DNA of 64,000 bases from Skermania sp. ID1734. GTDB taxonomy: Bacteria > Actinomycetota > Actinomycetes > Mycobacteriales > Mycobacteriaceae. Under the pieces are notes generated by a model. It did not search any database and had not been told where the DNA came from. It worked only from the letters and a program-made list of their open reading frames with translations. The position numbers and the translations under genes are program-made. Positions 35,186 through 43,560 of the stretch are shown here, piece by piece. The stretch covers positions 196,905 through 260,904 of the forward strand of contig NZ_VLIY01000005.1 in the NCBI RefSeq assembly GCF_007489285.1. Reading direction: 5' to 3'. Position 1 is the stretch's first letter, and every line of letters starts with the position of its first letter.

Positions 35186-35629
35186 GTGCCGCTGGTTGCG
35201 CTGGCCATCCTGGTGTGCACCGCACTGAGTGGCCTGGTAATACTCGGTGCCTGGTTAACCCGCAGCGAGGTTCGCCGTGCTCGCGGACGGCGCGGACGGC
35301 ACCGCAGATTGCCCCCGACTTTGGTGTTCAGCCACGTCGGCTTCGCTCTTGCCGGCGCCGCCACCTGGGTCGCGTTCACCATCCTGGGCCGCGACCAGGT
35401 CGGGTGGGCCAGCCTGGGACTTCTCGTCGTGACCGCGATGCTCGGCGCGACAATGTTCATTAGGTGGATACCGAGCTACCGGCGTCCGATACACCTCGGC
35501 GTTGGCCCTGGGTCCGCGCATCGGGCACCCGACCACTCGAACCTGCCGATAGCCGTCGTCGTTACGCATGGCATTTTCGCGGTGACTACCGCGGCATTGG
35601 TCATCTGGACAGTGTTCGTCGCCATCTAG
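35186..35629 (+). CDS. Four-helix membrane protein, function unknown
   Basis: A 147-residue protein with about four hydrophobic helices (MPLVALAILVCTALSGLVIL, LVFSHVGFALAGAATWVAF, WASLGLLVVTAMLGATMF, IAVVVTHGIFAVTTAALVIW) and an Arg-rich cytosolic loop after the first. His residues within two helices (FSHVGF, VVTHGIF) lie where haem or metal ligands often sit, a possibility only. GTG 35186 is preceded by AGGAG at seven bases. It ends 13 bp before the PucR-type regulator, so the two may be co-transcribed. Confidence 0.7.
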   Translation: MPLVALAILVCTALSGLVILGAWLTRSEVRRARGRRGRHRRLPPTLVFSHVGFALAGAATWVAFTILGRDQVGWASLGLLVVTAMLGATMFIRWIPSYRRPIHLGVGPGSAHRAPDHSNLPIAVVVTHGIFAVTTAALVIWTVFVAI

Positions 35630-35641
35630 AGCGGTCCGTGA

Positions 35642-37060
35642 TTGTCAGACCCTACAGAAATCCTTGAAAAGTCAGTGCGGTCAGACAACCCGATGTTCCG
35701 ATCGCAAGCGGACTATAGAGAAGCAGACTCCACCCCGCGCGGAAGGCCCGCAACCTTGCGATTAGACATGCCCCGAATTGACACTGTTCCGGAAGTCGCG
35801 CGCAAGATGCTTGCCGGCCGTGATGCCTTCATCGGGGAACTTTTCGCAGTGATCCGTGCCGAGATCAAGGCGTTGAACTTCGACGACGCGACTATCAAAC
35901 TGCTGCAAGCCAGCGTCGCCGAGAACGTCACCGCGGCCGTGACGTTTTTGGAGCGCAATATTCCGGTGGAGGAGTTGGAGGCGCCCAGACCGGCGATCAT
36001 CCATGCGCGGGCGCTCGCGCAGCATGACATTCCGCTTTCCGCGCTGGTGCGGGCCTACCGAATCGGGCACACCCGCTTCCTCGACGCGACAATGCGATAC
36101 GCCGTCGAGTTAGCCCAACCGGATAGCGCTAACACGCTGATCGAACTGGTCAATCGGTGTGGTGCCTTCATCGACAAGGTTGTCGAGCAAGTCGGGCGAG
36201 CCTACGAGCAAGAACGCGACCGCTGGATGAGTAGCCGCGGCGGATTCCGGCAGAAGTGGGTCGGGCAGATTCTCGACGGCTCGATTACTGACGTCCGCGA
36301 TGCCGAGAACGCGTTGCGGTACCGGTTCGACGCTATTCATGTGGCGGTCGAGGTGTGGCCGGATGCCGATGTGCCGACCCGCGAGGCCATGAACCTTTTC
36401 GATGAGGCAGCGCTGGTCATCGCCCACTATCTGCGGGCGATCGGTGCGCCCCTGCTGGTGCCGAGCGGCGAACGCCAAGCTCGAATCTGGTTTCGGTTGC
36501 CCGTCGCCACACCGATCGACGCCGCGGGTGTGGCGGGCGCATTGACCCACAAATCGGTGCGTGCGCGGTTGGCGATCGGTCAGCCCGAGCGGGGCATCGA
36601 GGGATTCCGGCGCACCCTGACCCAGGCGACCCGCGTGCAACAGATCGCCGTGCAGGCCGGCGGGGGGTTTCCGCGGGCCACCACCTACCACGAGATCGCA
36701 CCCTTGGCCCTGATGGCCCACGACATCGACGCATTGGGACGGTTTGTCGGGCGCACGCTGGGTGTCCTGGCCAACGATGACAACCGCAACGAGTGGCTCC
36801 GGGAAACGTTGCGGGTGTTCCTGTCCAACAACCGCAGCTTCTCCGCGACGGCACAACAAATGCATCTGCACCGCAACACGATTCAATACCGAATTCAACA
36901 GGCGATCGAGTGCTGCGGCGTCGACTTGGACGACGGAGCGGCCGTGCTGGAGCTGCAAATCGCGCTTTTCGCCGCGCGCTGGTTGCGTAGTTCGGTGCTG
37001 CGCAACGCGGAAGACGTTGAATCGCGCGCCATGGGCGACCTGCGCGCCAGTTCCGGCTAA
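35642..37060 (+). CDS. PucR-type helix-turn-helix transcriptional regulator
   Basis: A 472-residue regulator. The N-terminal half (about 45-190) resembles the RsbT co-antagonist-like all-helical domain found in actinobacterial PucR proteins, the middle (230-330) a CdaR/GGDEF-like fold, and the C-terminus a PucR HTH (RETLRVFLSNNRSFSATAQQMHLHRNTIQYRI, about 380-440 by eye). PucR/CdaR proteins usually activate catabolic genes in response to small molecules. The frame starts at TTG 35642; ATG 35693 and ATG 35768 are alternatives, and no strong ribosome site decides. Its target may be the WS/DGAT-Rieske operon beyond, which is inference. Confidence 0.85.
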   Translation: MSDPTEILEKSVRSDNPMFRSQADYREADSTPRGRPATLRLDMPRIDTVPEVARKMLAGRDAFIGELFAVIRAEIKALNFDDATIKLLQASVAENVTAAVTFLERNIPVEELEAPRPAIIHARALAQHDIPLSALVRAYRIGHTRFLDATMRYAVELAQPDSANTLIELVNRCGAFIDKVVEQVGRAYEQERDRWMSSRGGFRQKWVGQILDGSITDVRDAENALRYRFDAIHVAVEVWPDADVPTREAMNLFDEAALVIAHYLRAIGAPLLVPSGERQARIWFRLPVATPIDAAGVAGALTHKSVRARLAIGQPERGIEGFRRTLTQATRVQQIAVQAGGGFPRATTYHEIAPLALMAHDIDALGRFVGRTLGVLANDDNRNEWLRETLRVFLSNNRSFSATAQQMHLHRNTIQYRIQQAIECCGVDLDDGAAVLELQIALFAARWLRSSVLRNAEDVESRAMGDLRASSG

Positions 37061-37248
37061 TTATTAGCTGCGTTGTGCGCGGCGCATGAAGTTGGCCGAA
37101 ATTTTCAGGTTTTGGTTACGTTGTCTGGCTCACATCTCGCTCGTATCGTCATTGGTGTCAACGAAAAGTCTTATTACACAGACTATTTCGAATAGCTACG
37201 ACGTTTCGTGGCAGTCACCGCTCGATTCCACAGCGAAGGGACGAAACA

Positions 37249-37455
37249 ATGCAAGACTTCCTCTCTATTGGCGGATTGTTCGTCTTCATGTTGTCGCCGA
37301 TCCTCATCCCCGGCATCTACCACGCCTTTTTGGCTCTCGGCGACCGGTCGCGTAAGCGCCGCGAAGCCGCGGTCGAGGCTGCTGCTGCTGCTCCTACCCG
37401 GACCGCGGCGCCCGTACGCCGGCCAGCGGTGGCCGTTGCGAATCAGGCGGCCTGA
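37249..37455 (+). CDS. Small single-pass membrane protein
   Basis: A 68-residue protein: one hydrophobic segment (IGGLFVFMLSPILIPGIYHAFLAL) followed by a basic stretch (DRSRKRREA) and an Ala/Pro/Arg-rich tail. AAGGGA lies eight bases before the ATG, and a strong terminator starts 24 bp after the stop, both supporting a real monocistronic gene. Nothing indicates its function. Confidence 0.65.
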   Translation: MQDFLSIGGLFVFMLSPILIPGIYHAFLALGDRSRKRREAAVEAAAAAPTRTAAPVRRPAVAVANQAA

Positions 37456-37478
37456 TGCACTTGGCCACAGGCCAAACA

Positions 37479-37521
37479 CTGAGGCGGTCCAGCGACGTTG
37501 CTGGACCGCCTCAGCGTTTTT
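37479..37521 (+). terminator. Strong Rho-independent terminator
   Basis: CTGAGGCGGTCCAGC (37479-37493) pairs perfectly over 15 bp with GCTGGACCGCCTCAG (37500-37514) across a six-base loop, followed by CG and a run of five T residues. It ends the small membrane protein transcript; without a T tract on the opposite strand it should act mainly on plus-strand transcription. Confidence 0.85.
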
Positions 37522-37554
37522 ATTCAAGTTCAGCCTTTTTATTCAAGTTCGGCG
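37517..37554. repeat. 19-bp tandem duplication at the 3' end of the WS/DGAT gene
   Basis: TTTTTATTCAAGTTC with four following bases is present twice in tandem (37517-37535 and 37536-37554; 17 of 19 identical). The right copy contains the WS/DGAT stop codon and last codons; the left copy contains the T tract of the plus-strand terminator. The duplication thus joins the terminator tail with the end of the opposite gene. Confidence 0.7.
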
Positions 37555-38891
37555 AGACTGGCTTCCAAATGCTCCAGCAACCGTTGCAGACCCGGAACGG
37601 CCTTGCGGCAGCCGACGATGCCGATGTCGAGATTGCCCGCGTAACTGATCGCGGTGATGTTGAGCGCGTTGTAGTCCAGCGGAATCGACAGTGGGTAGTT
37701 TGCCAGCATCTGGGCGCCGTGCATGTACAACGGTTCCTTGGGGCCCGGCACATTCGAAATCACCACGTTGACCACCGAGGGCGCGATCGATCCGAGTCCC
37801 GGCAGGGCACCGAGCATGGTTTGCGCGGACTGCAGTGTCGCGCCCATCAATTGGACCTGGGCCTTCGACTGTTTGGCCATGGTCGATTTGGCCTTGTTCA
37901 TCGACGTGATGATCGTATGCATCCGGTCGCTTGGATAAGGCAAGTGCGTGCCCAGATTGCACAGGGCATACCCAATGGCGTTGCCTCCGTCGGAGTCCCC
38001 TGCGCGTACTGATACCGGAACCGCCGCGATCAGTGGCTTGCTGGGTAACGCGTTCTGGGAAAGCAGGTATCGGCGCAAAGCGCCTGAACACATAGCCAGC
38101 AGAACATCATTGATGGTGGCGCGCGTTCCTATCTTCTTAGCTGCCGCACGCAGCCGCTCGAGCGGCCACGATTGTCCGGCAAAGCGCCGACTGCCGGTGA
38201 TGGGCACATTGAACATGCTGTGTGGGGCGGGTAGCGGCAACCGCGCATCAGCCCGACCGACATTGCCGGCCAGAATCCGGCCGAAACTCATCGTCGAAGG
38301 CACGACGGCTCGGACGTAGTTCGTCAATCCCTCCGCCACATGAACGGGGCTATTCGGGGTCGGCTTTGGTTTCACCCGCACCCGGTTGGCCCACAGCGGC
38401 GCGGTGTCGCCATTAGGCGAAGCGGACAGCGATGCCGCAACCATCCGCATGGCCGACACGCCATCCGCCAGCGAATGATGCATCTTGGCGTACACCGCAA
38501 ACCGGTTGTCCTCGACGCCGTCGATCACGTGGTACTCCCACAGCGGGCGGTGCCGATCGAGCAGCACGCTGTGCGCGCGCGAAACGTATTCCAGCAGTTC
38601 CCGAATACGTCCCGGGCGCGCGAGCCCGGCCAACCGGACGTGGTGTTCCAGATCGACGTCGTTGTCGTCGGTCCACCAAAGCTGTCCCAACGAACTCACC
38701 GGATCCGCCGGCCGTTTCCGGAAGGTCGGGCTGAGGTTGGTGTACGTCAACAGCTTTGCGTGCAGGTCGCGGACAAAATGTTCATCCGCGCCGTCGGGCA
38801 GTTCGAACAGTTGTAGCGCCCCGACGTGCGTCGGATGCTCCCGCGACTCCGAGACCAGAAAAATCGAGTCGGCCGGGGAAATGACGCTCAT
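37539..38891 (-). CDS. Wax ester synthase/diacylglycerol acyltransferase (WS/DGAT)
   Basis: A 450-residue acyl-CoA-dependent O-acyltransferase of the WS/DGAT family, which esterifies fatty alcohols, diacylglycerol or other hydroxyl compounds. The catalytic HHXXXDG motif is MHHSLADGVSA; PLWEYHVIDG, INDVLLAMCSGALRRYL and ISNVPGPKEPLYMHG are further family signatures. Length and N-terminus (SPADSIFLVSESREHPTHVG) are typical. It starts 3 bp after the Rieske oxygenase stop, so it is the fourth gene of an operon with a reductase and an oxygenase. That may mean that a hydroxylated product is esterified by it, which is inference. Confidence 0.93.
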   Translation of the reverse strand: MSVISPADSIFLVSESREHPTHVGALQLFELPDGADEHFVRDLHAKLLTYTNLSPTFRKRPADPVSSLGQLWWTDDNDVDLEHHVRLAGLARPGRIRELLEYVSRAHSVLLDRHRPLWEYHVIDGVEDNRFAVYAKMHHSLADGVSAMRMVAASLSASPNGDTAPLWANRVRVKPKPTPNSPVHVAEGLTNYVRAVVPSTMSFGRILAGNVGRADARLPLPAPHSMFNVPITGSRRFAGQSWPLERLRAAAKKIGTRATINDVLLAMCSGALRRYLLSQNALPSKPLIAAVPVSVRAGDSDGGNAIGYALCNLGTHLPYPSDRMHTIITSMNKAKSTMAKQSKAQVQLMGATLQSAQTMLGALPGLGSIAPSVVNVVISNVPGPKEPLYMHGAQMLANYPLSIPLDYNALNITAISYAGNLDIGIVGCRKAVPGLQRLLEHLEASLAELE

Positions 38892-38894
38892 CTG

Positions 38895-39935
38895 TCAAAG
38901 CTTCCAATTCAACACAAAGCTGCCTGACTCGTCGTCGACCATGTCCATGGCGATCCGCCGGGCCCGCACTGCCGCTCGGTCGGCCTTCACGTTGATATCG
39001 CGACGCGGCTCACCGCGATCCCCGAGCCGGCTTTGAATCGCCTCCAGTACAACCGAATCCCGCAGTGCCCAGTCGTGAAACATGGTGCGCAGGAAGTCGG
39101 CGACACGCTCGTCATCCTTGGCGTAGGTACGTGCCATCTGGAGGAAAACGTGCGTGCTGTCGGGGGTTTCGGGCGTGAATCCCTGAATTCGCAACAGCTC
39201 GTGGGCACTTCCGTCATCGAGGTCGATCGAGTAGTGCTGAACGTGCAGAGCTGGGGTGACGAAGCGGCCCTCCTCGCGACGGGTGGCGAGCGTGTCTTCC
39301 GGCAGGCCGGTGACGTCGGCTTCCCAGGGGGCCAGTCGGCTCGGCGGCATGGAGCGGGAGTAGGAAACGGACCGCTCGGATACTTCCACCTCGTCGAGCG
39401 CGGGCAGCACGTCGATATCGGGCGGCACGACCTCCGGGTGCATGACGAACACGTCCGTCAGGTCGAGGTAGTGCTCTTGCAACAGCAGGTAATTCGCCCC
39501 GACTTTCAGGACCTCGTCGGTACTGGCCCAGCCGGTTCCGTCGCCGTACCACGGCACTCGTGGCGGTGGGCGCAACGCTGCCGCCCCCGGCTCACCTAGC
39601 CAGATCCAGACGAAAGGCGCCTTCTCGAAGATGGGATAGGTGCGCACCCGCGCACCGGGCGGAAGATTCTCCTGCGACGGCACGTGTGCGAGGCAGCCGT
39701 CCGGCTCGTAGCTGAAGCCGTGATAGCCGCACACCACCCGATCGCCGTCGCGGCGACCGGCCGAGAGCGGGAACGCGCGATGAATGCAGCGGTCCTCCAT
39801 CGCCACGACCTCGCCAGTGCTGCGGCGGTACAGCAGCACCGGGACGTCCAGCAGGCGACGGGCGAGGAAGTCCTCGCCGACCTCGCCGCTGGTTGCCGCC
39901 ACATACCAGCAGTTGAACGGATAGTTCGGCCTCAT
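38895..39935 (-). CDS. Rieske non-haem iron oxygenase, oxygenase component (VanA-like)
   Basis: A 346-residue oxygenase alpha subunit. The Rieske cluster ligands are CIH (C50, H52) and CGYH (C69, H72). In the catalytic domain the VanA-type segment NLMDLTHETYVHP aligns with HYLDLTDVFVMHP, so the first His of the metal triad appears as Asp while a His stands where VanA has Asn; the second His is kept. This may be a sub-family trait. The protein would hydroxylate or demethylate an organic substrate with electrons from the next gene. The ATG at 39935 overlaps the reductase stop as ATGA; the open frame to 40061 lies inside the reductase gene. Confidence 0.9.
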   Translation of the reverse strand: MRPNYPFNCWYVAATSGEVGEDFLARRLLDVPVLLYRRSTGEVVAMEDRCIHRAFPLSAGRRDGDRVVCGYHGFSYEPDGCLAHVPSQENLPPGARVRTYPIFEKAPFVWIWLGEPGAAALRPPPRVPWYGDGTGWASTDEVLKVGANYLLLQEHYLDLTDVFVMHPEVVPPDIDVLPALDEVEVSERSVSYSRSMPPSRLAPWEADVTGLPEDTLATRREEGRFVTPALHVQHYSIDLDDGSAHELLRIQGFTPETPDSTHVFLQMARTYAKDDERVADFLRTMFHDWALRDSVVLEAIQSRLGDRGEPRRDINVKADRAAVRARRIAMDMVDDESGSFVLNWKL

Positions 39936-40933
39936 AGGTCGAGCACCAGCCTTTCCGAGCGGGAGCGCGAAACGCAGATCATCATGACGTCGTTGCGGGC
40001 CTTCTCCGCGTCGTTCAGCACCGAATCTCGGTGATCGGGTTCGCCCTCGAGAACGTCGCATTCACATGTTCCACAGATGCCCTCCATGCATGAGCCGAGC
40101 ACATCGACGCCCGCCTCCTCGCACGCCTCGAACACGGACTTGTCCGCCGGTACGGTCACCGTGACACCGGAACGTTGGCACTCCACCTCGAAGGTCTCGA
40201 GCGCCCCGGGCGACGGCTCAGCGAGGGCTTTGGCCGAGAAACGCTCCACGTGCAGGCTGTCGTCGGGCCAGATCTTGCAGGCGTCCTCGACGGCCTCCAT
40301 CAAGCCTTCCGGGCCGCAGCAGTACACCAGCGTTCTATCAGCGGGCTCGGACAGCACAGATTCGAGTTCGGTTCTGAACGGGGTATCGGACTCATCGGCG
40401 GCGGAGATGGTGACCCGGTCGCCGTAGCGCTCCAACTCGTCGAGGAAGGCCATGGTCGAGCGCTTCCGGCCGCCGTAGAGGAGACGCCAATCGGCACCCG
40501 CTGCCTGCGCGGCGGCGATCATCGGCAGGATCGGCGTGATACCGATTCCACCGGCGATGAACACGTACTTCGGTGAGCCGACGAGCGGAAAGTGGTTGCG
40601 TGGGCCGCGAACTCGAACGTTCGCACCTTCTTGCAGCTTCTCGTGCACAAACTTCGAGCCGCCGCGACTTTCGGGATCGAGAAGTACACCGATGCGCCAC
40701 TCACCACTGTTGGCGGTGTCGCCGCACAGCGAGTACTGCCGGACGAGTTTGGGCTCCAACAGCAGGTCGATGTGCGAACCCGCCGCCCACTCCGGCAGAT
40801 CCGCGCCGGTGGGATCCGCGAGTGTCAAAGCGACGACACCGTCGGAGGCGACTTCGCGGCGGCGAACCACGACGTCGACTTCGACCTCGCGGTAAGCGGG
40901 CCGCGCGCGCCCCGACTCTTCAGTCGTGGTCAC
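39932..40933 (-). CDS. Rieske oxygenase reductase (FNR-type with C-terminal 2Fe-2S ferredoxin, VanB-like)
   Basis: A 333-residue electron-transfer protein. It has an N-terminal flavin-binding domain (RQYSLCGDTANSGEW), an NAD-binding domain (YVFIAGGIGITPILPM; VYCCGPEGLMEAV) and a plant-type ferredoxin domain with CMEGICGTCEC and a distant Cys (about residues 285-320). It passes electrons from NADH to the Rieske oxygenase. GTG 40933 overlaps the stop of the 31-codon ORF as GTGA, and its own stop overlaps the oxygenase start. Confidence 0.93.
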   Translation of the reverse strand: MTTTEESGRARPAYREVEVDVVVRRREVASDGVVALTLADPTGADLPEWAAGSHIDLLLEPKLVRQYSLCGDTANSGEWRIGVLLDPESRGGSKFVHEKLQEGANVRVRGPRNHFPLVGSPKYVFIAGGIGITPILPMIAAAQAAGADWRLLYGGRKRSTMAFLDELERYGDRVTISAADESDTPFRTELESVLSEPADRTLVYCCGPEGLMEAVEDACKIWPDDSLHVERFSAKALAEPSPGALETFEVECQRSGVTVTVPADKSVFEACEEAGVDVLGSCMEGICGTCECDVLEGEPDHRDSVLNDAEKARNDVMMICVSRSRSERLVLDL

Positions 40934-41025
40934 TTGGCCCTCCGTACGGGAATCGACTTGTCCTGGTTGCGGAACTCCACCCTGGTCGGCTCGACGTCGA
41001 GCCGGTTGATGTCAGTAGTCGTCAT
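40930..41025 (-). CDS. 31-codon small ORF, translationally coupled to the reductase
   Basis: An ATG at 41025 with a perfect AAAGGAG six bases upstream opens a 31-codon frame (MTTTDINRLDVEPTRVEF and on) whose TGA overlaps the GTG of the reductase gene as GTGA. The peptide is hydrophilic and charged, without signal or membrane segment. The reductase itself has no other clear ribosome site, so the small ORF likely sets its translation; whether the peptide has its own function is open. It could also be the remnant of a longer gene. Confidence 0.6.
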   Translation of the reverse strand: MTTTDINRLDVEPTRVEFRNQDKSIPVRRAK

Positions 41026-41270
41026 TAGTGCTCCTTTGCGGCCTACGGCATGCTGGGCGGTTGCGGGCGGGAGCGCATAGTCACCGGCGCGGCAGATGGT
41101 CAGTCGGCGGCACAGCGCAAATGCGGCACCAATCAGCATCCGCTGTCGGTGCGGGCGGGTCGATAGGACAACGGACAAGGTGATCGCCGTTCCGTTGGGT
41201 GGGCGAACAAGGGCACTTCGATACTCACCCCGACGGGCCGCCGCGCGGGGTCGTTTGGCTGAAATCGGTG

Positions 41271-41645
41271 CTATTCGACGACGGTGATGTCGGCCTTATT
41301 GGGGTAGAAGGCGACGTGGCCGGCGATTTCCGCCACTGCCGGATACGGCTCACGGTAGGTCCACACCGCATCCTCGACTGTGTGGTCACCTGTGGTCACG
41401 CTGTAATAGCTCGCCTCGCCTTTGAAGGGGCAATACGTGCTGGTAGATGTGCTGCGCAGCCGATCCTGCGCCACGTCGGTCAGCGGAATGTATTGGACCA
41501 CTGGGTAAGTAGATTCGCGCAGGCTGAGCGCGCGACGCGTGTCGGCGACCAGTGCGCCGTCGACGCGCACCTGCACCCGTCCAGGGGTGGGTTCGATAGT
41601 GATGGGATGTTCGGCGGTCGGTTGAAGTACGGGTCGATTTGTCAT
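41271..41645 (-). CDS. DUF427 domain-containing protein
   Basis: A 124-residue cytosolic protein of the DUF427 family. Conserved parts are RVQVRVDGALVADTRRALSLRE, STSTYCPFKGEASYYSV and AVWTYREPYPAVAEIAGHVAFYP, which form the compact beta fold of the family. Function unknown; many actinobacteria carry several copies. ATG 41645 fits the family start; the open frame to 41759 overlaps the VapB promoter. It is divergent from the vapBC pair. Confidence 0.88.
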   Translation of the reverse strand: MTNRPVLQPTAEHPITIEPTPGRVQVRVDGALVADTRRALSLRESTYPVVQYIPLTDVAQDRLRSTSTSTYCPFKGEASYYSVTTGDHTVEDAVWTYREPYPAVAEIAGHVAFYPNKADITVVE

Positions 41646-41746
41646 ACGAAGTTCAACGCTTTGGTGGGGCGGGGATTCCGATCGACGGTGACGCAATGTT
41701 GGCAAATTATTAGAGTCACATACATCGTCAACATGAGGAGGCGGCA

Positions 41747-41968
41747 GTGTCAGTGACACAGATAGACCTCGATGACACGGCGTTGGCGGAAGTGATGCGG
41801 ATTGCGGGGGTGCACACGACGAAGGAAGCCGTGAACCTCGCCATGCGCGATTATGTCGAGAGATTCCGGCGCGTCGAGGCGCTCGCCCGGTCGCGCGGGG
41901 ATGCCACGGATTGGGACTATGAGGGCTGGCTCACGGCGCGCGCCGACGAGAAGACGGCCGGGTCTTGA
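41747..41968 (+). CDS. vapB: VapB-family antitoxin
   Basis: A 73-residue antitoxin. The N-terminal ribbon-helix-helix part has IDLDDTALAEVMRIAGVHTTKEAVNLAMRDYV, typical of VapB; the acidic/aromatic C-terminus (DWDYEGWLTAR) would wrap around the toxin. GTG 41747 has AGGAGG six bases upstream. TTGGCA (41699) and TACATC (41721) with a 16-bp spacer could be the promoter. Its TGA overlaps the toxin's TTG start as TTGA. Confidence 0.88.
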   Translation: MSVTQIDLDDTALAEVMRIAGVHTTKEAVNLAMRDYVERFRRVEALARSRGDATDWDYEGWLTARADEKTAGS

Positions 41969-42390
41969 TTCACTTTCTGGTCGATTCTTCGGCGGTTTGG
42001 CGCCTGCAGCGACAACCCGATCTCACCCAGAGCTGGGACTCAACGCTTGTGAGCGGGGCAATCGGATCCTGTGAGCCACAACGCGCTGAATTCCGCCGAT
42101 CGGCGCGGAATGTGGACGAATTCGATCAAATGAACCGGACTTTTCGAGATCTCTACCCGGACGTGCCGGTGCCGAAATCGGTGTGGCGGTGGATAGATTC
42201 GGCTCAGCATAGGCTCGCGGCCCTGGGTGCAGCGCGCGCTCTGTCCGTGGTCGATCTGTTGATTTGCAGAACCGCGGCGGCTCAAGATCTGGTGGTGCTC
42301 CACGATCACGCGAATTACGAACTAGCAGAACGACTCCTACCCGACGTCAGAGCGTGGCGTGTTGTAGGGCAACGTCGTTCGCAAGCCTAG
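41965..42390 (+). CDS. vapC: VapC-family PIN-domain ribonuclease toxin
   Basis: A 141-residue PIN-domain endoribonuclease. Acidic active-site residues are seen in HFLVDSSAVWRL (Asp), GSCEPQRAEF (Glu), LSVVDLLICRTAA (Asp) and VLHDHANYEL (Asp). It would cleave RNA when free of VapB. It starts at TTG, overlapping the antitoxin stop by four bases, and ends about 10 bp before the convergent sigma-factor gene. All PIN residues seem intact, so the pair is probably functional. Confidence 0.9.
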   Translation: MIHFLVDSSAVWRLQRQPDLTQSWDSTLVSGAIGSCEPQRAEFRRSARNVDEFDQMNRTFRDLYPDVPVPKSVWRWIDSAQHRLAALGAARALSVVDLLICRTAAAQDLVVLHDHANYELAERLLPDVRAWRVVGQRRSQA

Positions 42391-42399
42391 CGCGCTCAA

Positions 42400-43560
42400 T
42401 TACTTTGACAGCCGGGACCGTAGTGCGGCCGCCCGTAACGTCAAATGGTTGCGTTCAGCGACGTTCTGGGCCTGTGCAGCCGCGTCGACGTACAGTCGCA
42501 CGGCCGTGGCGAGATCGCCGGCCTGCTCATGCAGGTAGGCAGCGGACGCGGTGTACCGGGGCAGCGCCGGGTCGAGTTCGGCGAGCGCGGCTAGTCCCGC
42601 GTGCGGTCCGTCGGCTTCGCCGACCGCGACTGCGCGATTGAGCCGCACAATCGGGCTGTCGGTGAGGCGGACCAACTCGTCGTACCACTCGACAATCTGC
42701 ACCCAATCCGTTTCGTCGGCCGTCTGTGCGTCAGCGTGCAGAGCGGCGATGGCTGCCTGGGCCTGGTATTCACCGAGTCTGTCGCGCGCCAGAGCTGCTT
42801 GCAGGATGGCTACGCCCTCGGCAATCTGGTCGCGCCGCCACAGTGTGCGGTCCTGCTCGGACAACGGCACCAGGCTGCCATCGGCACGCGTTCGGGCCGC
42901 GCGTCGCGCGTCGTGCAGCAAGAAGAGTGCCAGCAAGCCGGCCACCTCCGGGTCGTTGGTGGTCGCGGTCAACTGCCGGGCCAGCCGAATTGCTTCGGCC
43001 GCGAGGTCTACGTCGCCGCTGTATCCCTCGTTGAAGACCAGATACAACACCCGAAGGACGGTGTGCAGATCTCCGGGACGATCCAGTCGCACGTTGCTTA
43101 CTGTGCGCTTGGCGCGGCTGATCCGCTGCGCCATCGTCGCTTCCGGCACAAGGTAGGCCTGCGCAATCTGACGAGTCGTCAGGCCACCGACCGCTCGCAG
43201 TGTTAACGCGACCGCCGATGCGGGAGTGAGGCTGGGATGCGCGCACAGGAAGTAGAGCTGCAGTGTTTCGTCCGCTTCGGCGCTGGGACCGGGAACGGGC
43301 TCCTCGGAAACTTGAACCTCGCGGCGCCGGCGTGCTGACTCGGAGCGGGTGAGATCCAGGAAGCGGCGCCACGCGGTGGTGATCAGCCAACCCTTCGGGT
43401 CATTCGGAGGCTGGCTGGGCCAGGTTTCGACGGCCCGGATAAGGGCCTCCTGGACGGCGTCTTCGGCAGTGGCGAAGTCGGCTCCGCGGTGGACGAGAGC
43501 CGCCAAGACACTCGGGATCAAATCCCGCAGCTGGCTCTCGTCCACCGTGCTGGCAGTCAT
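42400..43560 (-). CDS. ECF42-type RNA polymerase sigma factor with C-terminal TPR-like extension
   Basis: A 386-residue sigma factor. Region 2 (LVHRGADFATAEDAVQEALIRAVETWP) and region 4 (LTTRQIAQAYLVPEATMAQRISRAK) are followed by a 200-residue helical extension (VLYLVFNEGYSGDVDLAAEAIRLARQL to the end), the DUF6596/SnoaL-free extension that marks group ECF42. These factors are usually encoded beside DGPF (YCII-related) proteins and control them, and that is the case here: the ATG at 43560 overlaps the upstream TAA as TAATG. The open frame to 43611 lies in the partner gene. No anti-sigma gene is adjacent, as is normal for the group. Confidence 0.92.
   Translation of the reverse strand: MTASTVDESQLRDLIPSVLAALVHRGADFATAEDAVQEALIRAVETWPSQPPNDPKGWLITTAWRRFLDLTRSESARRRREVQVSEEPVPGPSAEADETLQLYFLCAHPSLTPASAVALTLRAVGGLTTRQIAQAYLVPEATMAQRISRAKRTVSNVRLDRPGDLHTVLRVLYLVFNEGYSGDVDLAAEAIRLARQLTATTNDPEVAGLLALFLLHDARRAARTRADGSLVPLSEQDRTLWRRDQIAEGVAILQAALARDRLGEYQAQAAIAALHADAQTADETDWVQIVEWYDELVRLTDSPIVRLNRAVAVGEADGPHAGLAALAELDPALPRYTASAAYLHEQAGDLATAVRLYVDAAAQAQNVAERNHLTLRAAALRSRLSK

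Noticed and set aside
38895-40061. Longer start for the Rieske oxygenase
   Set aside because: The extra 42 residues lie within the reductase gene and are Arg-rich; the ATGA overlap at 39935 is the natural start.
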